Shown here: positions 1 to 5,225 of the stretch, piece after piece | Layout of the letters: each line of letters starts with the position of its first letter | Position numbering within the stretch: position 1 is the first letter of the stretch | From: Betaproteobacteria bacterium | GTDB taxonomy: Bacteria > Pseudomonadota > Gammaproteobacteria > Burkholderiales > SG8-41 | NCBI GenBank assembly: GCA_021300125.1 | Contig: JAJTHX010000154.1 | Coordinates: 1-6,485, forward strand | Direction: 5' to 3' | Length of the DNA stretch: 6,485 nucleotides | The notes under the pieces: model-generated | What the model saw: only the letters and a program-made list of their open reading frames with translations | What the model was told of the DNA's origin: nothing | The model's database searches: none | Program-made: the position numbers and the translations under genes

Positions 1-249
1 AGCCTGCTCAGCCACCGCGGAGACGAAGTGCGATTGAAATAAGTGCGATTGAAATTCCAGCAGGTCCTGTTCCTGCTGCGGGGATTTACCGTCGGATTGC
101 CGGGCAGCCGCGTTGTGCCGGGCCTGGGCAGCAGCGGCTTCGAGCAGGCTGCCTGAGCGGGCATCGGATTCGCCACCGGAATCATCGCCGCCCTTCTTGA
201 GCAGACGCCAGCGGGCGGCGTCCCTGAGCTGCTCAAGCAACCGGCTCAA
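1..249 (-). CDS. Unrecognised protein, N-terminal part only (runs off the left edge)
   Basis: The frame is open from the TGA at 282-280 to the window edge, giving 93 sense codons with no stop. The first plausible start is TTG at 249 (product begins MSRLLEQLRDAARWRLLKKG). A second TTG is at 240, and neither has a clear ribosome binding site, so the start is uncertain. Codons favour G or C at the third position, as in the other genes here. The visible 83 residues are hydrophilic: a basic, probably helical start, then a Gly/Asp/Ser-rich linker, then an Ala/Gln-rich probably helical stretch. I see no signal peptide or membrane segment. Residues FQSH occur twice in tandem near the edge because of a 15-bp duplication. 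A short out-of-frame ORF from ATG 278 (MPNFTQLSTP) ends beside the TTG, so a frameshifted true start is possible. I do not recognise the family. Confidence 0.5.
   Translation of the reverse strand, partial: MSRLLEQLRDAARWRLLKKGGDDSGGESDARSGSLLEAAAAQARHNAAARQSDGKSPQQEQDLLEFQSHLFQSHFVSAVAEQA
26..55. repeat. Perfect 15-bp tandem duplication
   Basis: The unit AAGTGCGATTGAAAT occurs at 26-40 and again at 41-55 with no mismatch. It lies inside the partial ORF at the left edge. Because 15 is a multiple of three it duplicates five residues (FQSHL then FQSHF on the minus strand) without breaking the frame. Perfect identity suggests a recent slippage event. Confidence 0.9.
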
Positions 250-432
250 GGGGTGGACAACTGCGTGAAGTTTGGCATGTCAGCCCGAATAGACAAGAGC
301 GACAACCCGTGCCCCTGCCGGCTGCATGAGCGCAGCCGCAGGGTCGTCAGGCATGGCATCCACCGCCTCAGAAGCCTGAGCGTACCCACCCCACGGCCGG
401 GTCAGGCAGACCCTGCACAAGGTCGGCTCTGC
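250..432 (-). other. Region without a confident gene; one short in-frame ORF
   Basis: Between the TAA at 435-433 and the TGA at 282-280 the minus-strand frame is open for 50 codons, in phase with the ORFs on both sides. The only ATG starts that would fit are late. ATG 354, with GGTGG five bases upstream, would give a 24-residue peptide beginning MPDDPAAALMQ. Third-position G/C is somewhat lower than in the neighbours. I see no convincing promoter, no hairpin followed by a T-run, and no RNA gene. The stretch could be a leader for the left-edge gene or decayed coding sequence. Confidence 0.3.
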
Positions 433-576
433 TTACTGCGCCCACAACGCCTCCACGATGGCACAACCCACCGCATCGTACTCGCGGAGCTGTCGCGGTT
501 GAAGGAAAAGAAATCGTTGCCGGTGAGCTTGCAGCAGCGCCTTGGCCACGCGCACGCGCCAGCCATGGAGCACCAC
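433..576 (-). CDS. Small hypothetical ORF, possibly a fragment
   Basis: This ORF of about 47 codons lies directly behind the stop of the small membrane ORF (TAA at 585-583) and in the same frame. Candidate starts are GTG at 576 or 573, with only a weak purine-rich stretch upstream. The product is basic then amphipathic, with segments such as VAKALLQAHRQRF and REYDAVGCAIVEALW that look like ordinary protein. About three quarters of third positions are G or C, which supports coding. It may be a separate small gene, translated by restart after the upstream stop, or the 3' half of a gene split by a nonsense mutation. I recognise no family, and the call rests only on composition and position. Confidence 0.3.
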   Translation of the reverse strand: MVLHGWRVRVAKALLQAHRQRFLFLQPRQLREYDAVGCAIVEALWAQ

Positions 577-582
577 CTTCGT

Positions 583-732
583 TTACGCGGCATCCCGTTC
601 GGTCGGCTCGAATTGGCGCAGCGGCTTGCGTTCGGAAAGCCCGGGGGGCAGAGAATCGGCCGCTTGCGGCCTGAACATCCAGGCCATCCCGGCCAGCACC
701 GCAACCAGCAGCAGGATGATTGCCGGTGTCAC
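583..732 (-). CDS. Small single-pass membrane protein, hypothetical
   Basis: The predicted product is about 49 residues from GTG 732, or 60 from GTG 765. It has one strongly hydrophobic segment, roughly residues 3-20 of the short form (PAIILLLVAVLAGMAWMF). A charged, proline-containing tail follows, rich in Glu, Arg and Lys and ending PTERDAA. The topology suggests an inner-membrane anchor with a short soluble tail. I prefer the later GTG because it puts the helix at the extreme N terminus, but neither start has a good ribosome binding site. The gene begins 28 bp (GTG 765) or 61 bp (GTG 732) after the uspA stop, so it may belong to the same transcript. The start region holds two adjacent GC-rich inverted repeats at 723-747. 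No family is recognised. Confidence 0.4.
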   Translation of the reverse strand: MTPAIILLLVAVLAGMAWMFRPQAADSLPPGLSERKPLRQFEPTERDAA

Positions 733-792
733 CGGACCGGCTGGTCCATGCCGGCCAAAACACACTGGATCTACGGCGGTCTCGCCAACCGA

Positions 793-1260
793 TCATCGTG
801 CCCGTCGCCGAGACGGGGACTCTCCGCGCACCAGGAGCACCGGCACCGGCGCCTGGCGCACCACCAGCTCGGCGTCGCTGCCGAGCACCAGATGGCTGAT
901 GCCGCGGCGGCCATGGGTACCCAGCACCAGCAGGTCGGCACGCCATTTACAGGCTTCCGCCACCACGCCATCGGCGATCCGCCCCTTGCAGCGCTCCACC
1001 AGCACGGACTCGGCGGCCACGCCCTGTCTGGCCGCAAGGGCCTTCGCCGATTGCAGCGCCTTCTCGCCGCCGGCCTTGAGCAGGTCGAGGATGTGTTCAG
1101 TGCCGAAGGCGAAGGCCGAGTCGCGCAGGGCCAGCGATTCATCCACCACATGCACCAGGCGCAGCTTCGCACCGCAGGCCCGCGCGATGCGCAGCGCCTC
1201 CTTCAGTCCTTTAAGTGCGGTTATGCTGCCGTCAACCGGCACCAGGATTCGTTTGTACAT
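793..1260 (-). CDS. Universal stress protein, UspA family, ATP-binding type
   Basis: The product is a 155-residue single Usp domain, a typical length for the family. It starts MYKRILVPVDGS, the first beta strand with the conserved Asp that contacts nucleotide. Near the C terminus it has the full G-2x-G-9x-G-S motif (GTHG, nine residues, then GS), followed by APVPVLLVRG, the usual final strand. This motif marks the ATP-binding subgroup. The protein is cytoplasmic and probably dimeric. I chose ATG 1260 because GGGGG lies about five bases upstream and the conserved domain begins there; an in-frame GTG at 1272 would add four residues. It follows moaE by 23 bp, so it is probably the distal gene of the molybdenum operon. 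Its role there cannot be read from sequence; Usp proteins often serve in stress or anaerobic survival. Confidence 0.9.
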   Translation of the reverse strand: MYKRILVPVDGSITALKGLKEALRIARACGAKLRLVHVVDESLALRDSAFAFGTEHILDLLKAGGEKALQSAKALAARQGVAAESVLVERCKGRIADGVVAEACKWRADLLVLGTHGRRGISHLVLGSDAELVVRQAPVPVLLVRGESPSRRRAR

Positions 1261-1283
1261 TCGGGCCCCCACGTGTGTGATCT

Positions 1284-1736
1284 TCAGTTACGCCACCGCC
1301 CCGCCGCTTCGTCATCGGAAGCGCGGGCATCCACCCAGCGCGCCCCCTGGGGCGTGACTTCCTTTTTCCAGAACGGCGCCTGGGTTTTCAGGTAATCCAT
1401 GATGAACTCGCAGGCGGCAAAGGCATCGCCGCGGTGGCTGCAGGCCACCACCACCAGCACGATCTGGTCGGTGGGTTTGAGGGTGCCTACGCGGTGGATC
1501 ACCAGGGCATCAAGCACCTCCCAGCGTCCCCGGGCCTGATCGATGATGGCCCCGATCGATCTCTCGGTCATGCCCGGATAGTGCTCAAGCGTCATCATCG
1601 ACACCGCATCGCCGTCGTTGATGTCGCGCACCACGCCGATGAAGCTGGCAATGGCACCGATCTTCGGATTGCCGCGGCGCATCGCGGCTATTTCCGCGGC
1701 GGTGTCGAAATCGGCTTCCTGTATGCGAACGCTCAT
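1284..1736 (-). CDS. moaE: Molybdopterin synthase catalytic (large) subunit MoaE
   Basis: MoaE binds cyclic pyranopterin monophosphate. With the thiocarboxylated C terminus of MoaD it forms the dithiolene of molybdopterin in the cytoplasm. The 150-residue product has the family landmarks in order: SFIGVVRD with Arg37, TLEHYPGM near 49-56, VIHRVGTLKP, SHRGDAF with His101-Arg102, and the active-site segment LKTQAPFWKKE with Lys117 and Lys124, equivalent to the catalytic lysines of E. coli MoaE. The C-terminal segment RWVDARASDDEAAGRW is also typical. The ATG at 1736 is preceded seven bases upstream by GGAGG, the strongest ribosome binding site in the window, which lies inside the last codons of moaD. 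Only three bases separate the two genes, so coupled translation is likely, as expected for subunits of one complex. No key residue is missing. Confidence 0.97.
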   Translation of the reverse strand: MSVRIQEADFDTAAEIAAMRRGNPKIGAIASFIGVVRDINDGDAVSMMTLEHYPGMTERSIGAIIDQARGRWEVLDALVIHRVGTLKPTDQIVLVVVACSHRGDAFAACEFIMDYLKTQAPFWKKEVTPQGARWVDARASDDEAAGRWRN

Positions 1737-1739
1737 GGC

Positions 1740-2006
1740 CTAGCCTCCAGTGACCGGCGGAAAGAACGCGACCTCGTCGCCGGCTTTCAGCGGTGCATCG
1801 CCCTGCGCGAGCGTCTGGTTCACCGCTGCACGCAGCTTTCGGGCCGGCGCCATCTCCTCGGCCCAGGCACCGCCGCGGGCGGCGAGGTGGGCACGCAGCA
1901 CCTGCAGGGTTTGCACCCCTGCGGGCAGCAGCATCTCCTCGCGCGCAAGTCCCAGCGACTCGCGCAGGCGGGCGAAATAAAGCAGGGTCACGGTTGCGCC
2001 GCTCAT
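1740..2006 (-). CDS. moaD: Molybdopterin synthase sulfur carrier (small) subunit MoaD
   Basis: MoaD is a small ubiquitin-fold protein. Its C-terminal glycine is adenylated by MoeB and converted to a thiocarboxylate, which supplies sulfur to MoaE. The product is 88 residues, close to the usual size. It begins MSGATVTLLYFARLRESLG, includes AVNQTLAQGDAPLKAGDEVAFFPPV, and ends in the obligatory Gly-Gly (VTGG) just before TAG. The frame stays open upstream to 2138, but that part overlaps mobB and reads as an Arg/Ser-rich shadow. I chose ATG 2006 because the domain starts there and GAGG lies eight bases upstream. The gene starts 10 bp after the mobB stop and 3 bp before moaE, within one operon. No moeB is visible in the window. 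Confidence 0.96.
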   Translation of the reverse strand: MSGATVTLLYFARLRESLGLAREEMLLPAGVQTLQVLRAHLAARGGAWAEEMAPARKLRAAVNQTLAQGDAPLKAGDEVAFFPPVTGG

Positions 2007-2016
2007 GTCAGCGCCC

Positions 2017-2511
2017 TCATTGCAGTCCAAGATGGCGGAGGATGAAGTCGGCGATCGGCGGCGGCGCGTTGAGATCGAGCCGCGGCAGCCGGGTCTCGAC
2101 CGGGGCATCGCTCGCCACCGCGACCACGTTCGGATCATGGGGATGGATCAGCGACTCGCCGACCTCGGCACGGTACACCTCAAGCTTGGGAATGGCCTCG
2201 CGCTTGAAGCCTTCCACCAGCAGCAGGTCGCAGGGCGACAGTCTGGCGATCTGCTCGGACAGCCCGGGCTCCGGCGCACCGCGCAGCTCATGCATCAGCG
2301 CCCAGCGCCGCGACGAAGTGACCATCACCTCGGTGCAGCCGGCATGACGGTGGCGAAAGGAGTCCTTGCCCGGCTGGTCCACGTCGAATGTATGGTGGGC
2401 GTGCTTGATCAGCGACACGCGCAGGCCGCGCGCAGTGAAGAGCGGGATCAGGCGCTCGATCAGCGTGGTCTTGCCGCTGCCGGAATAACCGGCGAATCCG
2501 AAAATTTTCAT
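2017..2511 (-). CDS. mobB: Molybdopterin-guanine dinucleotide biosynthesis adaptor protein MobB
   Basis: MobB is a GTP-binding P-loop protein that assists MobA in attaching GMP to molybdopterin to form the bis-MGD cofactor. The 164-residue product opens with a strand leading into an intact Walker A, GYSGSGKTT (residues 8-16, Lys14). The family signature follows: SLIKHAHHTFDVDQPGKDS (33-51), the Arg/His-rich segment SFRHRHAGCTEVMV and RRWALMHELRG. The Walker B-like DLLLVEGFK is at 95-103, with IPKLEVYR after it. Length is normal for a stand-alone MobB with no fusion to MobA or MoeA. ATG 2511 is the only good start because the P-loop begins at once; its ribosome binding site is weak. It sits 39 bp after modC. 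mobA is not in the window, so it must be elsewhere if bis-MGD is made. Confidence 0.96.
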   Translation of the reverse strand: MKIFGFAGYSGSGKTTLIERLIPLFTARGLRVSLIKHAHHTFDVDQPGKDSFRHRHAGCTEVMVTSSRRWALMHELRGAPEPGLSEQIARLSPCDLLLVEGFKREAIPKLEVYRAEVGESLIHPHDPNVVAVASDAPVETRLPRLDLNAPPPIADFILRHLGLQ

Positions 2512-2550
2512 GGGCTTGCTTGGATGAACCAGAGCGAAGTTTAACAGCGC

Positions 2551-3648
2551 TCAGGCATAGCCGACGGCGTGGCGATCGAGTGCGATCGCCTTGATCAGGG
2601 CATACACCTGCAGTCCGGGCTGCAAAGCCAGTTCTTCCCGGGATTGCCGCGTGATCCGGGCGACGATGGTCGCGCCACCGGCATCCAGGCTGACCTCGGC
2701 CATCGAACCCGGGCTGTCGGCAATCGCGGACACGCGGCAGGCGATGATGTTGCGGAAGGTGGTGCCCTCGGGGCGTTGCAGGGCCAATGCCACGTCGCGG
2801 GCGCGGATGCGTACCCGCACCGCCTCACCGGCCAGCGCGTCGAGGTCCGCGACAAACAGGCTGCCGCCGGCGAATTCCAGGCGCGCCATGCCGTAACGCA
2901 GGTCCTGCTCGGCAACACGCGCCTCGATCACCGCACCCCCCTCGTAACGGCCGGTCAGCGGCCGCAGCTCAGCCTTGCTCATGATCTCAGCAGTCGGCCC
3001 CGCGGCCTCGACGCGTCCGTCCGACAGCAGCACGACGTTCGAGGCCAGACGCACCACCTCCTCCACCGCATGGCTGACGTACAGCATGGGCACTGCGAAT
3101 TCGTCACGCAGCAGCTCAAGGTAGCGCAGGATTTCACTCTTGCGCCGGGTATCTAGCGCGGCCAGCGGTTCGTCGAGCAGCAACAGCCGCGGCCTGGCCA
3201 GCAATGCGCGGCCGATCGCCACCCGCTGTTTCTCGCCACCGGACAGCGCCCCGGGCCTGCGCTCGAGCAGGCTCTCCAGCCCGAGGAGGCCGACGACACG
3301 GTCCAATTCGGAACCTGAAACAGACTGCCCGCTGAACAGGCCGGAATAGGTCAGGTTGTGACGCACCGTAAGGTGGGGAAACAGCCGCCCCTCCTGGAAC
3401 ACATAACCGAAGCGGCGCGCCTGCGGCGGCAGATGAATGCCGCCGTCGGCGTCGAACAGGGTTTCTCCATCAAAGCGGATGCTGCCGCGCTGCGGGCGCA
3501 GCAGGCCGGCGATGGCGTTGACCAGCGTCGTCGTGCCAGAGCCCGAGCGGCCGAACAGCGCGGTCACGCCACCCTCGGCGGCAAACTCCACCGCCAGCCG
3601 GAACCCCCCCTGCGCATGCTCAATTGCGACGTTGAGCATCGTGGCCAT
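2551..3648 (-). CDS. modC: Molybdate ABC transporter ATPase ModC, Walker A lysine replaced by threonine
   Basis: ModC is the cytoplasmic ATPase that powers molybdate import through ModB. The 365-residue product has the full ModC layout: ABC domain (about 1-230) and a C-terminal TOBE/Mop-like oxyanion-binding domain (about 295-355). Visible motifs are the Q-loop YVFQ (Gln85), ABC signature LSGGEKQR (135-142), Walker B LLLLDE (155-160), D-loop AALD and switch His193 (YVSHAVEE). The Walker A reads GRSGSGTTT (33-41), where Thr39 replaces the nearly invariant nucleotide-binding lysine. The codon is ACG at 3534-3532, one base from AAG. If real, this should severely impair ATP binding or hydrolysis. 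The gene overlaps the end of modB by 29 bp when ATG 3648 is used. ATG 3639 (MLNVAIEH) fits the family's usual N terminus better; neither has a strong ribosome binding site, consistent with coupled translation. Confidence 0.96.
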   Translation of the reverse strand: MATMLNVAIEHAQGGFRLAVEFAAEGGVTALFGRSGSGTTTLVNAIAGLLRPQRGSIRFDGETLFDADGGIHLPPQARRFGYVFQEGRLFPHLTVRHNLTYSGLFSGQSVSGSELDRVVGLLGLESLLERRPGALSGGEKQRVAIGRALLARPRLLLLDEPLAALDTRRKSEILRYLELLRDEFAVPMLYVSHAVEEVVRLASNVVLLSDGRVEAAGPTAEIMSKAELRPLTGRYEGGAVIEARVAEQDLRYGMARLEFAGGSLFVADLDALAGEAVRVRIRARDVALALQRPEGTTFRNIIACRVSAIADSPGSMAEVSLDAGGATIVARITRQSREELALQPGLQVYALIKAIALDRHAVGYA

Positions 3649-4324
3649 GCAGGCGCCGGGTTGCCCCGCGCACCAGCCTTTCGGAAACCAGCAGCGCAGC
3701 CAGTGATAGCAGGACCGCGATCACGCAAAGCCGCATCGCCGCGGCATCACCGCCGGGCACCTGGGTCAGCGCATAGATGGCCAAAGGCAGGGTCTGCGTC
3801 TCGCCGGGAATGTTGGAGACGAAGGTGATGGTGGCACCGAACTCACCGAGGCTGCGCGCAAAGGACAGCAGCACGCCGGTGAGGATGCCCGGCAGTGCCA
3901 GCGGCAGGGTCACCGTGAGCAGCACGCCGATGCGGCCGGCGCCGAGGGTCTGCGCGGCAGCCTCCAGTTTTGGATCGATGTTCTCGATCGACAGCCGGAT
4001 CGCGCGCACCATCAGCGGAAAACCCATCACTGCGCAGGCCACCGCGGCGCCGGTCCAGCGGAAGGCAATGACAATGCCGAACCACTGCTCCAGCAGTTCA
4101 CCGACGGGACCCCGCCGGCCGAGGAGTATCAGCAGAAAATAGCCGATGACCACCGGTGGCAGTACCAGCGGCAGATGGATCACGGCATCACACAGGCTCT
4201 TGCCGGGAAAATCATGTCGTGCCAGCAGGTGCGCCACCACCAGCGCAAGCGGCAGGCTCAGCAAGACACTCCACAGCGCGACCTTCAGGCTCAGGGACAG
4301 GATGCCCCACTCTTCAGCGCTCAA
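3620..4324 (-). CDS. modB: Molybdate ABC transporter permease ModB
   Basis: ModB forms the inner-membrane channel of the molybdate importer and pairs with ModC and ModA. The roughly 234-residue product has five or so hydrophobic segments. It starts SAEEWGILSLSLKVALWSVL and carries HLPLVLPPVVIGYFLL, the ModB-type loop. The cytoplasmic EAA coupling motif reads LEAAAQTLGAG followed by TLPLALPGI, and then SLGEFGATITFVSNIPGETQ, which is typical of ModB. The start is TTG. I prefer TTG 4324 because GGTGGAG lies four bases upstream and the family N terminus begins there. TTG 4339 would add five residues but has no ribosome binding site. The gene starts 35 bp after the modA stop, and its 3' end overlaps modC. 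Nothing in the coding sequence looks damaged. Confidence 0.95.
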   Translation of the reverse strand: MSAEEWGILSLSLKVALWSVLLSLPLALVVAHLLARHDFPGKSLCDAVIHLPLVLPPVVIGYFLLILLGRRGPVGELLEQWFGIVIAFRWTGAAVACAVMGFPLMVRAIRLSIENIDPKLEAAAQTLGAGRIGVLLTVTLPLALPGILTGVLLSFARSLGEFGATITFVSNIPGETQTLPLAIYALTQVPGGDAAAMRLCVIAVLLSLAALLVSERLVRGATRRLHGHDAQRRN

Positions 4325-4359
4325 ATTACTCCACCGCAAGTTGGCCCGAGAACTGCGGC

Positions 4360-5118
4360 TCAGTATGGCAGAAAGCCATGCTTCCTGAAGACCGTGATAG
4401 CCGCCGGTGATTTCATGAAGTTGAAAAAGGCCGCAGCCTCCCTGCCCCTGCTCTCGGCCAGCAAAGCCGCCGGATAGACAATCGGCGGATGGCTGTCGCC
4501 GGGGAAAGCGGCAACGATGCGCACCTTGTCTTCCGCCGCGGCATCGGTGCGATAGACGATGCCCAGCGGCGACTCGCCGCGGGCGACAAAATTCAGCGCG
4601 GTGCGCACATTATCAGCACGGATGATCCGGTTTGAAACCTGCGCCCACAGGCCCATCGACTCCAGCGCCGACTTGCCGTATTTGCCGGCGGGCACACTGT
4701 CCGGGTCGGCCATCGACAAACGCTCATTGCCCAACAGTTCCGCCAGCTTGAGGTCCTTCCTCAGCGCCAGCGACACCTTGGATGACTGCGGCGCAATCAT
4801 CACCAGCTCGTTGCGCAACAGATTCACCCGGGTCGGCTCGTTAACGAGCTTGCGCTGCGACAGGTAATCCATCCAGTCGAGATCGGCAGATACAAAAATG
4901 TCCGCCGGTGCGCCCTTTTCGATCTGGCGGGCCAATGCGGAACTCGCGGCATAGGAGATGACCACCTTGCCGCGCTTTTGTGCCGACCAGGCCTGCTGCA
5001 CTTCATCGAGCGCATTCTTCATGCTCGCTGCGGCAAAGACAGTGACATCAGCGGCCACGGCTTTGCCGCCAAGCATGATAAAAAATATAATTAAAAATAA
5101 TGACTTACAGTTAATCAC
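4360..5118 (-). CDS. modA: Periplasmic molybdate-binding protein ModA
   Basis: ModA captures molybdate (and tungstate) in the periplasm and delivers it to ModBC. The 252-residue precursor has a Sec signal peptide: short basic start, hydrophobic core SLFLIIFFIMLGG, then likely cleavage after KAVA, so the mature protein starts ADVTVFAAASM. Ligand-binding landmarks are Ser32 in AAASMKNALDE, Ser59/Ser60 in YAASSALARQIEKGAPADIF, the ADPDSVPAGKYGKSAL loop near 137-152, and Tyr189 in LGIVYRTDA. The domain ends KHGFLPY. The start is GTG 5118, supported by GGAG six bases upstream and by the signal peptide. The first 20 codons are AT-rich (TTA, ATA, TTT), unlike the rest of the window. It is the first gene behind the ModE-type operator, so it should be derepressed when molybdate is scarce. 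Confidence 0.97.
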   Translation of the reverse strand: MINCKSLFLIIFFIMLGGKAVAADVTVFAAASMKNALDEVQQAWSAQKRGKVVISYAASSALARQIEKGAPADIFVSADLDWMDYLSQRKLVNEPTRVNLLRNELVMIAPQSSKVSLALRKDLKLAELLGNERLSMADPDSVPAGKYGKSALESMGLWAQVSNRIIRADNVRTALNFVARGESPLGIVYRTDAAAEDKVRIVAAFPGDSHPPIVYPAALLAESRGREAAAFFNFMKSPAAITVFRKHGFLPY

Positions 5119-5166
5119 TCAAGACTCCACGGCAATACCGGTGTGTTCAGTTTGATTTCAATTTCA

Positions 5167-5194
5167 TTCGTTATATCCGATGGAATATAACGAA
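5167..5194. promoter_or_regulatory. ModE-type operator (perfect 10-bp inverted repeat)
   Basis: TTCGTTATAT (5167-5176) and ATATAACGAA (5185-5194) are perfect inverted copies separated by eight bases. The half-site closely matches the CGTTATAT-type arms of the E. coli ModE operator upstream of modA. It lies between a modE-like gene and modA, about 49 bp before the modA start, and covers the proposed -10 box. The expected effect is repression of modA and downstream genes when the regulator is in its metal-replete state. Sequence and placement are seen; binding is inferred. Confidence 0.88.
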
Positions 5195-5212
5195 GCCGGT
5201 TACAGCCCGCAA
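5184..5212 (-). promoter_or_regulatory. Candidate sigma-70-type promoter of modA
   Basis: On the minus strand TTGCGG (5212-5207) and TATATT (5189-5184) are separated by exactly 17 bases. The -10 matches the consensus at five of six positions; the -35 matches only at TTG. A run of eight T (5221-5214) just upstream of the -35 could act as an UP element. Transcription would start near 5177, leaving a leader of about 60 bases. The -10 lies inside the ModE-type palindrome, which fits repression by steric block. Confidence 0.5.
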
Positions 5213-5225
5213 TAAAAAAAAGGAT

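Noticed and set aside
368..946. Minus-strand open frame of 192 codons overlapping uspA
   Set aside because: It is in a different frame from uspA, which is clearly real, and reads as Ala/Gly/Arg-rich shadow sequence.
253..1395. Plus-strand open frame of 380 codons
   Set aside because: It lies antisense to uspA, the small ORFs and the end of moaE, reads as His/Arg/Gln-rich sequence with no domain pattern, and is explained by high GC content of the real genes opposite.
1434..2045. Plus-strand open frame of 203 codons opposite moaD and moaE
   Set aside because: It is a mirror of two well-supported genes, with His/Gly/Arg-rich low-quality composition.
2007..2138. Upstream extension of moaD to 2138
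   Set aside because: It would overlap mobB by 122 bases and encode an Arg/Ser-rich shadow; the ubiquitin-fold domain and a GAGG site support ATG 2006.
5119..5225. Molybdenum cofactor riboswitch before modA
   Set aside because: The predicted leader is only about 60 bases and shows no multi-stem structure of that kind; the ModE palindrome explains regulation.
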